DNA of 7,422 nt. Source: an uncultured Selenomonadaceae bacterium (GTDB lineage Bacteria > Bacillota > Negativicutes > Selenomonadales > Selenomonadaceae). This document shows positions 1 to 6,014 of this stretch, piece after piece. The position numbers and the translations under genes are program-made. The notes under the pieces were generated by a model. It did not search any database and was not told the origin of the DNA. It saw nothing but the letters and a program-made list of their open reading frames with translations. Location of the stretch: NCBI GenBank assembly GCA_905236595.1, contig CAJORE010000167.1, forward strand, positions 1-7,422, written 5' to 3'. Numbering within the stretch: the stretch's first letter is position 1; every line of letters starts with the position of its first letter.

Positions 1-705
1 GCGCTCGGTTGTGTCGGCAAATTCGTTCTTGCCGGTGACCAGCAACCATTGCACCGCATCATCTTGCGCGGCTTTTGTCAGCACCTCGATCATGGCGCGG
101 TTTATACTACGCGCTCCGCGACTGCCACCCGAAATAAGCACAATTTTTTTCTCCGGCGAAAACGAAAATTCGTCCAACGCCGACTTTCTTTGCGCCGTCA
201 TAACCTCGCGCCGGATAGGGTTGCCGGTAAATACCGTTTTGCCGGGGGGAAAATTTTTCGCCGCCGCCTGTGTACCGACAGCGATTTTCGTAACAAATCT
301 CGACAATATTTTATTGGTTATTCCCGCCACCACATTTTGCTCTTGGACGAGGGTCGGAACCCCCATAAGGCTTGCCGCCAACAAAATGGGGCCTGCCACA
401 TAACCGCCCGTACCGATTACGAGATCCGGCCTGAAGCGATGCACTATGCCGGACGCTCGCACAACACCCAACGATGCTTTCGCGGCGCGCACGAGATTTT
501 TGAGCGTCAAATGCCGTTCAAATCCTTCAAGTTCCAATCCTATGAAGGGTAAATTTTCTTTGGGAACAATATCCGCTTCCAACCCTTTTTTTGTGCCGAC
601 ATAAAGAAATTCGGCGTCATCTTGACGGCTCTTTATGGCATTTATTATTGTAACAGCCGGGTATATATGGCCGCCCGTACCGCCGCCGGAAACAATTATT
701 CTCAT
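1..705 (-). CDS. murG: MurG, lipid II-forming GlcNAc transferase (3' part cut off)
   Basis: MurG transfers GlcNAc from UDP-GlcNAc to lipid I (undecaprenyl-PP-MurNAc-pentapeptide), making lipid II at the inner face of the cytoplasmic membrane. I translated 235 codons with no stop; family members are about 350-370 residues, so the C-terminal third or more lies left of the window. Visible motifs: the glycine-rich N-terminal loop SGGGTGGHI (residues 6-14, with the conserved His13), GTGGYVAGP (98-106), QEQN (121-124), GNPIR (161-165) and the start of the second, nucleotide-sugar-binding domain with GGSRGA (193-198; GGSQGA in many homologues). The ATG at 705 is preceded by AGAAGG nine bases upstream, inside the end of murD, and places the glycine loop where the family has it. 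The start overlaps the murD stop as ATGA, which implies translational coupling. The assignment is secure; only the end is missing. Confidence 0.97.
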   Translation of the reverse strand, partial: MRIIVSGGGTGGHIYPAVTIINAIKSRQDDAEFLYVGTKKGLEADIVPKENLPFIGLELEGFERHLTLKNLVRAAKASLGVVRASGIVHRFRPDLVIGTGGYVAGPILLAASLMGVPTLVQEQNVVAGITNKILSRFVTKIAVGTQAAAKNFPPGKTVFTGNPIRREVMTAQRKSALDEFSFSPEKKIVLISGGSRGARSINRAMIEVLTKAAQDDAVQWLLVTGKNEFADTTER

Positions 706-2087
706 GATGCCTTGCCTTCTGCCATATTCGTAACAATGCGCTTAAAATCGTGGCCGCGCTCCTCAAAGCCGTCATACATATCAAAGCTGGCGCACGCCGG
801 AGACAACAGAACAATTTGCGGCGGTGCGGCAAGTTTTCGCGACAATTCGACGGCTTTTTCCATTGAATAACCGGCTTCATGAATATGCGCGGCATCAAAT
901 CCGGCTGTCAGCGCCCCTTCCCGAAAACGCGCCGCCGCCGCGCCAACCAGAACAAGTTCGTCTACCCGTTCTTTAACCAATGTCATAAACTCCTGCAAAT
1001 CCGTTCCTTTGTCGTCACCGCCGGCAATAAGTATTATATGTTCCGGGAATGTTTCAAGCGCCTTTATTGCCGAATCGGTATTGGTCGCTTTACTGTCGTT
1101 ATAAAAAGGCACCCCATTGATTTCCGTAACAAATTCAATGCGGTGTTCCACGCCCTTGAAGGAGCGCAAAACGGGAACCATGGCGGCGGCGGAAACGCCC
1201 ATAAAGAAGGCGCACGCGGCGGCGGCCAAAGCATTTTCAACGTTATGCCCGCCCTTGATGCCCAATTCGTCAATCGTCACCAATTTATGCTCCGCGCCCT
1301 GCCATTTAATGACAAGGCAATTATCTTCGACAAACGCACCCTCTTTTAAGTTCGTTCTCCGCGAGAAGAAACATACCTGCCCCTTGGCACGTTTGGCCAT
1401 TTCCCTCGTGCGTGTATCATCATAATTTAGGATAACGAAATCGTCGGCGGTTTCGGCGGCAAAAATGCGTTCTTTCATAGCCTGGTATACATCCATTGAA
1501 CCATGCCGCTTAATATGATCCGGCGTGACATTTAATATTGCCGAAACGTGCGGATGGAAATTGTGCGCCGCCTCCATTTGGTAGCTTGAAATCTCCGCCG
1601 CAATTACGCCGTTTTCGCCTACGCGCAAAGCTTCTTCACACAACGGAACACCTATGTTGCCACCGACGCCGACTTTGGCAAACGACGTCTCCAACAGCTT
1701 TCCCAGCAAAGTCACCGTCGTAGTCTTGCCGTTCGTGCCCGTAACGGCAACAAACGGCGACTTTGCAAGTTCGGCGGCAAATTCCACTTCGTTTGTTACA
1801 TAAATGCCGCGCTTTATCGCCGCCTGCGCTATCGGCACGGCAACCGGCACAACGGGTGAAAGCAACAAAAGATCAACGCCGTCAAGCAGGCTCTCCTCCT
1901 GCCTTCCAAAAACAAACTTCACTCCGGCCGACTTTAACGCGGCAAAATCAAATTTTTTGCTCAGTTCGGCTTCGCTTTTTGTATCGCTCAAAGTCACGTT
2001 TGCCCCGCGTTTGCACAAAATTCCGGCCGCCGCCATACCGCTTATGCCTGCGCCTATAATCAATACGTTCTTCTTTTCCGTTATCAT
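702..2087 (-). CDS. murD: MurD, UDP-MurNAc-L-alanine:D-glutamate ligase
   Basis: This cytoplasmic ATP-dependent ligase adds D-glutamate to UDP-MurNAc-L-Ala. The predicted protein has 461 residues, close to the usual 440-450. Domains in order: an N-terminal UDP-binding Rossmann-like domain starting with LIIGAGISG (9-17); the ATPase domain with GTNGKTTT P-loop (117-124), GGNIGVP (142-148), the catalytic-type glutamate in EISSYQ (165-170), TPDHIKRH (188-195) and a likely carbamylated lysine, Lys205, in MKERI; then HNVEN (281-285). The C-terminal ligase domain has EHRIEFV (314-320), NDSKATN (330-336), GGDDKG (356-361) and SPACASFD (429-436). The loop often written SPG(V/I) reads SPVV here (77-80). 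The frame is open upstream to a GTG at 2219 and an ATG at 2147. I prefer the ATG at 2087 because it puts the Rossmann loop at residue 9, as usual, and has GGGGAGA ten bases upstream. The gene overlaps murG by four bases. Confidence 0.96.
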   Translation of the reverse strand: MITEKKNVLIIGAGISGMAAAGILCKRGANVTLSDTKSEAELSKKFDFAALKSAGVKFVFGRQEESLLDGVDLLLLSPVVPVAVPIAQAAIKRGIYVTNEVEFAAELAKSPFVAVTGTNGKTTTVTLLGKLLETSFAKVGVGGNIGVPLCEEALRVGENGVIAAEISSYQMEAAHNFHPHVSAILNVTPDHIKRHGSMDVYQAMKERIFAAETADDFVILNYDDTRTREMAKRAKGQVCFFSRRTNLKEGAFVEDNCLVIKWQGAEHKLVTIDELGIKGGHNVENALAAAACAFFMGVSAAAMVPVLRSFKGVEHRIEFVTEINGVPFYNDSKATNTDSAIKALETFPEHIILIAGGDDKGTDLQEFMTLVKERVDELVLVGAAAARFREGALTAGFDAAHIHEAGYSMEKAVELSRKLAAPPQIVLLSPACASFDMYDGFEERGHDFKRIVTNMAEGKAS

Positions 2088-2116
2088 ATCAAAACAATCT
2101 CCCCAACCATAATCAA
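2084..2116 (-). other. Possible mini-cistron coupled to murD
   Basis: A very strong Shine-Dalgarno sequence, AAAAAAAGGAGA, lies at 2138-2127 on the minus strand, too far from the murD ATG at 2087 to serve it directly. Eleven bases after its AGGAG is a TTG (2116-2114), which would open a ten-codon frame (LIMVGEIVLI; an internal ATG is at 2110). That frame stops at TGA 2086-2084, overlapping the murD start as ATGA. It could be a short leader that delivers ribosomes to murD. The same frame is open further upstream, into the end of mraY, but nothing there resembles a known protein. Speculative: a chance Shine-Dalgarno match in an A-rich run is the simpler alternative. Confidence 0.25.
2098..2104 (-). 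promoter_or_regulatory. Ribosome binding site chosen for murD
   Basis: GGGGAGA on the minus strand ends ten bases before the ATG at 2087. It supports that start over the in-frame ATG at 2147, whose only purine run (AAAAGG) sits three bases from the codon, too close to be a good site. The spacing is slightly long, so initiation may depend partly on coupling with upstream translation. Confidence 0.6.
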
Positions 2117-2152
2117 TCGGACGTTGTCTCCTTTTTTTCTCTCCCATACGCC

Positions 2153-2198
2153 TTTTGCGAACCGTTTGCCGCACCAACGATACGGCAAACGGCAATAC
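2153..2198. repeat. Palindromic intergenic repeat, copy 1 (stable hairpin in mur mRNA)
   Basis: The core 2161-2193 is an inverted repeat. CCGTTTGCCG (2162-2171) is exactly complementary to CGGCAAACGG (2183-2192). Read as minus-strand RNA, the strand of the mur transcript, the stem extends to 15 continuous pairs (2161-2175 with 2179-2193) with three G-U wobbles and a GUU loop. Read as plus-strand RNA, those three become A-C mismatches, so the structure suits the mur message. No U-run follows the hairpin on either strand, so it is not an ordinary intrinsic terminator. It begins about 30 bases after the mraY stop. The 46-nt block matches 5920-5965 without gaps (about 30 of 46 positions), which is why I call it a repeat. 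Its function is unknown; it may affect mRNA stability or processing, or be a REP-like element. Confidence 0.7.
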
Positions 2199-2223
2199 AT
2201 AATCGGTTTTATGCCACACTCCG

Positions 2224-3243
2224 TCAACCGTAGATTAAAACGCCGACGATCCCGGCGATTAAACCGACGCCCCAAAAAACCGTTACTGTTTTCCACTCGC
2301 TCCAACCGCCCAATTCAAAATGATGATGCAACGGGCTCATGCGGAAAACCCGTTTGCCCGTCGTTTGAAACGACACCACTTGAATGATGACGGACAAGGC
2401 TTCCGCCACAAAGATCACCCCAACAACAGCCAACAAAAATTCCGTATGGGTAAGTATACCCATGGCGGCAAAGGCACCGCCCAGCGCCAAAGAACCGGTA
2501 TCACCCATGAAAACTTTGGCCGGATGAGCATTAAACGCCAAAAAACCGACGCAAGCGGCAGCCGTCGCCACGGCAAACACCGCCAAGTTGTCCGCGCCGG
2601 TTGCTATGGAAATCGCGGCATAAGCGCTCATGGCAACCGCCACCGTCCCCGCCGCAAGTCCGTCTAACCCATCCGTAAGATTAACAGCGTTCGACGCCCC
2701 AACCATTACAAAAAGCACCAATGGATAATAGAACACACCTAAATCCACCGGCGCATCGGCCAACGGCACCCATAAATCCGTATCAATATTTAATATCGTC
2801 CGTGCAACAATCATCGTTACTATGGCAATAACAATTTGTCCAACGAATTTTTGTTTGGCCTTCAAACCCAAATTTTGTTTTTTTACCACCTTGAGGTAAT
2901 CGTCCAAAAAACCCAACGCAAAATGGCCGAGCATTATAAACAAGGTGAGCATAATTTCTGCAGAAATATCTGCAACGCATAGTGTTCCGATAACTATTCC
3001 CATAATTATCGCTACTCCGCCCATGGTCGGCGTCCCGCTTTTGGCCTGATGACTTTTAGGCCCTTCGGCGCGAATACTCTGGCCGAACTTCAACCGGTGC
3101 AATAACGGGATAAGCAACGGACAAAGCACCAACACCGTTATAAGCGAAACCGATCCCGCCGCCAACAACGGATTGGGATTGGTGGCGGCACTAATCGCCA
3201 AGAGAGCGGCAATACCGCAAAACAGAAGCAATCGAAAAGACAT
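2224..3243 (-). CDS. mraY: MraY, phospho-MurNAc-pentapeptide translocase (lipid I synthase)
   Basis: MraY is an integral membrane enzyme that transfers phospho-MurNAc-pentapeptide from its UDP carrier to undecaprenyl phosphate, giving lipid I. The 339 residues fall within the family range of about 320-360. The protein is strongly hydrophobic with many membrane helices. Motifs: GPKSH (61-65), TPTMGG (71-76), the aspartate pair in LDDYLKV (Asp114, Asp115), NAVNLTDGLDGLA (185-197), FMGDTGSL with Asp248 (245-252), and the cytoplasmic histidine motif HHHFE (306-310). All catalytic and Mg-binding positions I know of are present. The ATG at 3243 has GAGG seven bases upstream and a good promoter just before it, so mraY is the first gene of this transcription unit. 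murE/murF, which precede mraY in many dcw clusters, are not upstream. murD follows after 137 nt on the same strand. Confidence 0.98.
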   Translation of the reverse strand: MSFRLLLFCGIAALLAISAATNPNPLLAAGSVSLITVLVLCPLLIPLLHRLKFGQSIRAEGPKSHQAKSGTPTMGGVAIIMGIVIGTLCVADISAEIMLTLFIMLGHFALGFLDDYLKVVKKQNLGLKAKQKFVGQIVIAIVTMIVARTILNIDTDLWVPLADAPVDLGVFYYPLVLFVMVGASNAVNLTDGLDGLAAGTVAVAMSAYAAISIATGADNLAVFAVATAAACVGFLAFNAHPAKVFMGDTGSLALGGAFAAMGILTHTEFLLAVVGVIFVAEALSVIIQVVSFQTTGKRVFRMSPLHHHFELGGWSEWKTVTVFWGVGLIAGIVGVLIYG

Positions 3244-3250
3244 ATAAAGA

Positions 3251-3254
3251 CCTC
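3251..3254 (-). promoter_or_regulatory. Ribosome binding site of mraY
   Basis: GAGG (within GTGAGGT) on the minus strand, seven bases before the ATG at 3243. With the promoter -10 box at 3280-3275, the untranslated leader would be only about 25 nt. Confidence 0.65.
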
Positions 3255-3274
3255 ACATTCCCAAAATTTTTCCT

Positions 3275-3302
3275 ATTATATCACGGGTAAACATTTTGGC
3301 AA
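3275..3302 (-). promoter_or_regulatory. Sigma70-type promoter of the mraY-murD-murG unit
   Basis: On the minus strand the -35 element TTGCCA (3302-3297; 5 of 6 consensus) is separated by 16 bp from a perfect -10 TATAAT (3280-3275). An extended -10 TGA lies directly before it (3283-3281). Transcription should begin near 3268, leaving a very short leader with no room for a riboswitch or attenuator before mraY. Confidence 0.75.
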
Positions 3303-3320
3303 TAGCGCCGGTGCGGCATA

Positions 3321-3349
3321 TTGGCGGCAACGGCTAAATATGCTATAAT
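3321..3349 (+). promoter_or_regulatory. Sigma70-type promoter of metH
   Basis: TTGGCG (3321-3326; 4 of 6 consensus) is followed after exactly 17 bp by a perfect TATAAT (3344-3349), with an extended -10 TGC directly before it (3341-3343). The start of transcription is expected near 3356, giving a leader of about 30 nt. That is too short for an S-box, T-box or cobalamin riboswitch, all of which are common before methionine synthase genes. The promoter faces away from the mraY promoter; the two -35 boxes are 18 bp apart. Confidence 0.75.
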
Positions 3350-3376
3350 CCATGCCGATATTTAACGTGCCAAAAG

Positions 3377-3383
3377 AAAGGAA
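3377..3383 (+). promoter_or_regulatory. Ribosome binding site of metH
   Basis: AAAGGAA, with the AGGA core ending six bases before the ATG at 3389. This agrees with the conserved DGAMGTML motif falling at residues 6-13, so the start is well fixed. Confidence 0.75.
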
Positions 3384-3388
3384 CACGC

Positions 3389-5761
3389 ATGATACACATA
3401 TTCGACGGCGCCATGGGAACTATGCTCCAAGCCGGGGGGCTTGCTCCCGGCGCGTGTCCCGAACTTATGAACCTTGATAAGCCCGCCGTTGTCAAAGACA
3501 TACACCGTGCCTATATCGCGGCGGGAGCGACAATCATCGAAACCAACACTTTCGGCGCAAGTCCGCTGAAGCTTGCTCACTATAATTTGACGGAACGCAC
3601 CCGCGAGATAAACCTGGCCGCCGTCGGCATCGCCAAAGAAGCGGCGGCGGGCAAGGCAAAAGTAGCCGGATCCGTCGGCCCGTCGGGACGCTTTATCGCG
3701 CCGTTGGGCGATTTATCTTTTGAAGAAGCCTACGATTCATTTTATACGCAAGCCGCGGCGCTTACCGAGGCCGGAGCGGACTATATCATCATCGAAACCT
3801 GCATTGACCTTCAAGAAATGCGCGCCGCCCTTCTGGCAACCAAAGCCGCCGGGAACGTCCCCGTGATATGCCAAATGTCCTACAGCGAGGACGGGCGCAC
3901 GGTGACAGGAACAAGCCCCGCCGTAGCGGCAACGGTTTTAGAGGCAATGGGTGCCGCCGTTGTCGGAGTCAACTGCTCGCTTGGGCCGCAACAACTTATT
4001 CCCGTGGTCGCGGAACTTGCCGCCCATTGCCGATTGCCCATAAGCGTGCAACCTAATGCGGGTATGCCCTATTTAGAAAACGGCGTAACCAAATTTCCCA
4101 TGAATCCGGCCGATTTTGGAGCATTTGCACCCAAACTTGTCGCCGCCGGAGCAACTTTCTTGGGCGGTTGCTGCGGCACAACGCCGGAACATATCAAGGC
4201 GTTGGCACAAAATGCCCAAAATCTTACCGCCGCCGAGCGCCCGCCAAAGCCCTCCCCCGTTGTACTGACAAGCCGCAGTAAAGTCGTTACAATCGGGTGT
4301 AATCTTCCGACTCGTCTTATCGGTGAGCGCATAAATCCCACGGGGCGAAAAAAATTGGCGGCGGAAATTCGCGAAGGTTCGCTTCTGACCGTCAAAAAAG
4401 ATGCTTTGAATCAAACCAAAGCAGGGGCGGCCATTCTCGACGTCAATATGGGGGTTGGCGGCATTAACCAAACAGAGGCGATGCGTCGCGCAGTTACCGA
4501 AATATCACGAATAACCGACACGCCGCTGGCCATTGATACCGGCGATGCCCAAGCTCTTGAAGCAGGTCTGCGGGCATATCCGGGACGGGCGCTGATAAAT
4601 TCCGTCAGCGCCGAACCGGAACGCTTAAAGGAGTTTTTGCCCTTGGCGAAAAAATACGGTGCCGCCCTGATTGTTCTTCCCATAACAGCCGAAGGCGTCC
4701 CCAAGACTTCTGCCGAACGTATTGAAGTCGCCGCAAAAATCATTGATGAAGCCGGTCAATACGGCCTAACCGAGGGCGATTTCGTATTGGATGCGTTGGT
4801 CATGACCGTAAGCGCCGACGCCGCCGCCTGCCGCGAAGTGCTTGCCACATTAAAGGGGTATCGCGAACGTTTCGGCTATCCCACAACCATGGGACTGAGC
4901 AACATATCTTTCGGCCTGCCGGCGCGACCTTTGATAAACGGAACATTCTTTGCCATGTGTTTGGCGGCGGGACTTAATGCGCCGATTATGAATCCCTACG
5001 ACGAAACCATGCAAAACACGTTAATGGCGGCGGCGGCACTTTTAGGCGACGATCCCAATGGCCTGAATTTCAGCAAACGACACGCAGGAACAGCGACGAA
5101 AACGGCTACAGCTCCCGACGCCGACGAAAATATGCCCGTGCTGACGGCAATAAAAAACGCCGTCATCGACGGCACAAAAGATGAGATTGCCTCTTTGGTG
5201 GCCAAAGCCTTGGCCGAAGGCTACGATACGGCGGCCATAACGAACGATGCCTTGACGGCGGCCATGAACGACATCGGCGAAGACTTCGGCGCCGGAAGAT
5301 TGTTCTTGCCGCAAGTGCTTTTGTCCGCCGAAACGATGCGCGCCGCTTTCGACGAATTGCAACGGCTTGTCCCCGCCGTTGCCACGGAAAAACTCGGCAC
5401 CTTCGTCATCGCCACGGTAAAAGGCGACGTGCATGATTTGGGCAAGAATATCACGGGTGCGCTCCTTGCCAACAGCGGCTTTGAACTTATTGATCTGGGC
5501 AAGGACGTGGACAAAGCCGAAATCGTAAAAGCCGCCATGGAGCGCGACGCGGATATTGTCGGACTGTGTGCGTTAATGACAACAACCATGACACAGATTG
5601 ACGATACCATTGCCGCTTTGCGCGAAGCGGGGCTTAAAGCGCGGGTGATGGTAGGCGGCGCGGCGCTTACCCAAGAGTACGCCGACCGCGTCGGTGCAGA
5701 CGCCTACGCCCGCGATGCGGTGGCGGCAGTAAAACTTGCCAAAGCAATGCTCGAAAAATAA
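3389..5761 (+). CDS. metH: MetH, cobalamin-dependent methionine synthase, short form
   Basis: The cytoplasmic enzyme transfers the methyl group of 5-methyltetrahydrofolate via cobalamin to homocysteine, giving methionine and tetrahydrofolate. Of its 790 residues, about 1-285 form the homocysteine/zinc barrel: DGAMGTML (6-13), ETNTFGA (51-57), zinc-ligand cysteine Cys196 in VNCSLGP, and Cys261/Cys262 in GGCCGTTP. Residues about 298-560 form the folate (pterin-binding) barrel with IGERINPTGRKK (311-322), DVN (351-353) and GLSNISFGLP (502-511). Residues about 583-665 are the cobalamin cap helices with FLPQVLLSAETM (639-650). Residues about 668-790 bind B12, with the axial histidine His682 in GDVHDLGKNI (679-688) and VMVGGAALT (753-761). 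The protein ends there. The roughly 330-residue AdoMet/reactivation domain of the E. coli enzyme (about 1,227 residues) is absent, as in other short MetH forms such as the Thermotoga type, so reactivation must come from another protein. A linker rich in Thr/Ala (about 566-580) joins the two halves. The gene is followed immediately by a terminator and appears monocistronic. Confidence 0.96.
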   Translation: MIHIFDGAMGTMLQAGGLAPGACPELMNLDKPAVVKDIHRAYIAAGATIIETNTFGASPLKLAHYNLTERTREINLAAVGIAKEAAAGKAKVAGSVGPSGRFIAPLGDLSFEEAYDSFYTQAAALTEAGADYIIIETCIDLQEMRAALLATKAAGNVPVICQMSYSEDGRTVTGTSPAVAATVLEAMGAAVVGVNCSLGPQQLIPVVAELAAHCRLPISVQPNAGMPYLENGVTKFPMNPADFGAFAPKLVAAGATFLGGCCGTTPEHIKALAQNAQNLTAAERPPKPSPVVLTSRSKVVTIGCNLPTRLIGERINPTGRKKLAAEIREGSLLTVKKDALNQTKAGAAILDVNMGVGGINQTEAMRRAVTEISRITDTPLAIDTGDAQALEAGLRAYPGRALINSVSAEPERLKEFLPLAKKYGAALIVLPITAEGVPKTSAERIEVAAKIIDEAGQYGLTEGDFVLDALVMTVSADAAACREVLATLKGYRERFGYPTTMGLSNISFGLPARPLINGTFFAMCLAAGLNAPIMNPYDETMQNTLMAAAALLGDDPNGLNFSKRHAGTATKTATAPDADENMPVLTAIKNAVIDGTKDEIASLVAKALAEGYDTAAITNDALTAAMNDIGEDFGAGRLFLPQVLLSAETMRAAFDELQRLVPAVATEKLGTFVIATVKGDVHDLGKNITGALLANSGFELIDLGKDVDKAEIVKAAMERDADIVGLCALMTTTMTQIDDTIAALREAGLKARVMVGGAALTQEYADRVGADAYARDAVAAVKLAKAMLEK

Positions 5762-5764
5762 AGC

Positions 5765-5801
5765 AAAAAACGACGGAAGGATTTTTCTTCCGTCGTTTTT
5801 T
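5765..5801 (+). terminator. Intrinsic terminator of metH
   Basis: A perfect 15-bp inverted repeat, 5765-5779 with 5787-5801, has the core ACGACGGAAG / CTTCCGTCGT and a 7-nt loop GATTTTT. The 3' arm ends in six T. It begins three bases after the metH stop codon. Because the 5' arm starts with six A, it could also stop transcription arriving from the right, although no minus-strand gene is visible there. Confidence 0.92.
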
Positions 5802-5869
5802 CGTGCAGGAAAAACATACAACACGGCGAATTATATCGGATGACGGCACTTAGGAACAATTTATTTCTT

Positions 5870-5886
5870 CACGGTTCCTTACCGTG
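5870..5886 (+). other. Small hairpin with a competing fold
   Basis: CACGGT (5870-5875) pairs with ACCGTG (5881-5886) around a TCCTT loop. An alternative pairing uses AGGAAC (5852-5857) with GTTCCT (5874-5879), and the two cannot form together. A six-T run lies at 5918-5923, but no strong stem directly precedes it. Such a layout can act as a transcript switch, but short complementary words also arise by chance, and no known riboswitch consensus was recognised. Confidence 0.3.
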
Positions 5887-5919
5887 CCTTACGCCTTATC
5901 AACCTCCGTGAAACTGATT

Positions 5920-5965
5920 TTTTATGAGCCGTTTACCGCGCTTTCGGCGCAATCGACGGCAATAC
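5920..5965. repeat. Palindromic intergenic repeat, copy 2
   Basis: This block aligns without gaps to 2153-2198. Ten of the first eleven bases after the CCGTTT start (5929-5939) and all of the last ten (ACGGCAATAC, 5956-5965) are identical. It folds into a hairpin of the same geometry: 5928-5942 opposite 5946-5960 with a 3-nt TTC loop, outer stem GCCGT/ACGGC, inner stem GCGC/GCGC, and an internal loop between them. Two stem positions changed in both partners relative to copy 1 (2168/2186 G-C became 5935/5953 A-T; 2173/2181 A-T became 5940/5948 G-C), as expected if pairing is kept. It lies about 50 bases before the next gene, in the leader if transcription starts upstream. Confidence 0.55.
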
Positions 5966-5995
5966 CCGGACAGTTGCTAAGGACGCCCGAAAGAC

Positions 5996-6002
5996 GAAGG
6001 AG
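5996..6002 (+). promoter_or_regulatory. Ribosome binding site deciding the start at 6015
   Basis: GAAGGAG lies 12 bases before the ATG at 6015. The next in-frame ATG at 6030 has no purine-rich site at a usable distance. The frame is open back to a TGA at 5925-5927 but offers no other usable start codon. The spacing is a little long, so confidence is moderate. Confidence 0.6.
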
Positions 6003-6014
6003 CGAAATCATACC

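Larger units (their letters stand above)
5802..6014. other. Non-coding gap between metH and the pRiA4b-like gene
   Basis: This stretch has no frame with a plausible start, ribosome site and protein-like composition. It holds the small hairpin at 5870-5886, three CCTTA words at 5877, 5887 and 5894, the palindromic repeat copy 2 (5920-5965) and the ribosome site of the next gene. I found no good sigma70 promoter for the downstream gene on the plus strand. A TATAAT on the minus strand (5835-5830) lacks a -35 partner and points into the terminator. Confidence 0.6.

Noticed and set aside
49..552. Plus-strand open frame of 167 codons over murG
   Set aside because: It lies entirely opposite the well-supported murG sequence, is rich in Arg/His and has no family resemblance; it is a shadow.
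2088..2219. N-terminal extension of MurD from the GTG at 2219
   Set aside because: It would add 44 basic residues absent from the family and would have to translate through the hairpin repeat. The internal ATG at 2087 gives the normal N-terminus.
2084..2305. 73-codon minus-strand frame overlapping the end of mraY
   Set aside because: Most of it is an out-of-frame reading of mraY, Arg-rich without motifs. Only its last ten codons, after the strong Shine-Dalgarno, are kept as a weak mini-cistron candidate.
4411..4743. Several minus-strand frames of 100-130 codons across metH
   Set aside because: They overlap conserved MetH catalytic domains, have no ribosome sites worth noting and show no protein family features.
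5830..5835. Perfect TATAAT on the minus strand after metH
   Set aside because: No acceptable -35 at 16-18 bp, and transcription would run straight into the metH terminator with no gene to read.
5928..5960. T-box-like ACCGCG word in the gap before the last gene
   Set aside because: The conserved T-box sequence around it (AGGGTGG...) is missing and no anticodon-presenting stem or terminator/antiterminator pair was found. The segment is better explained as repeat copy 2.
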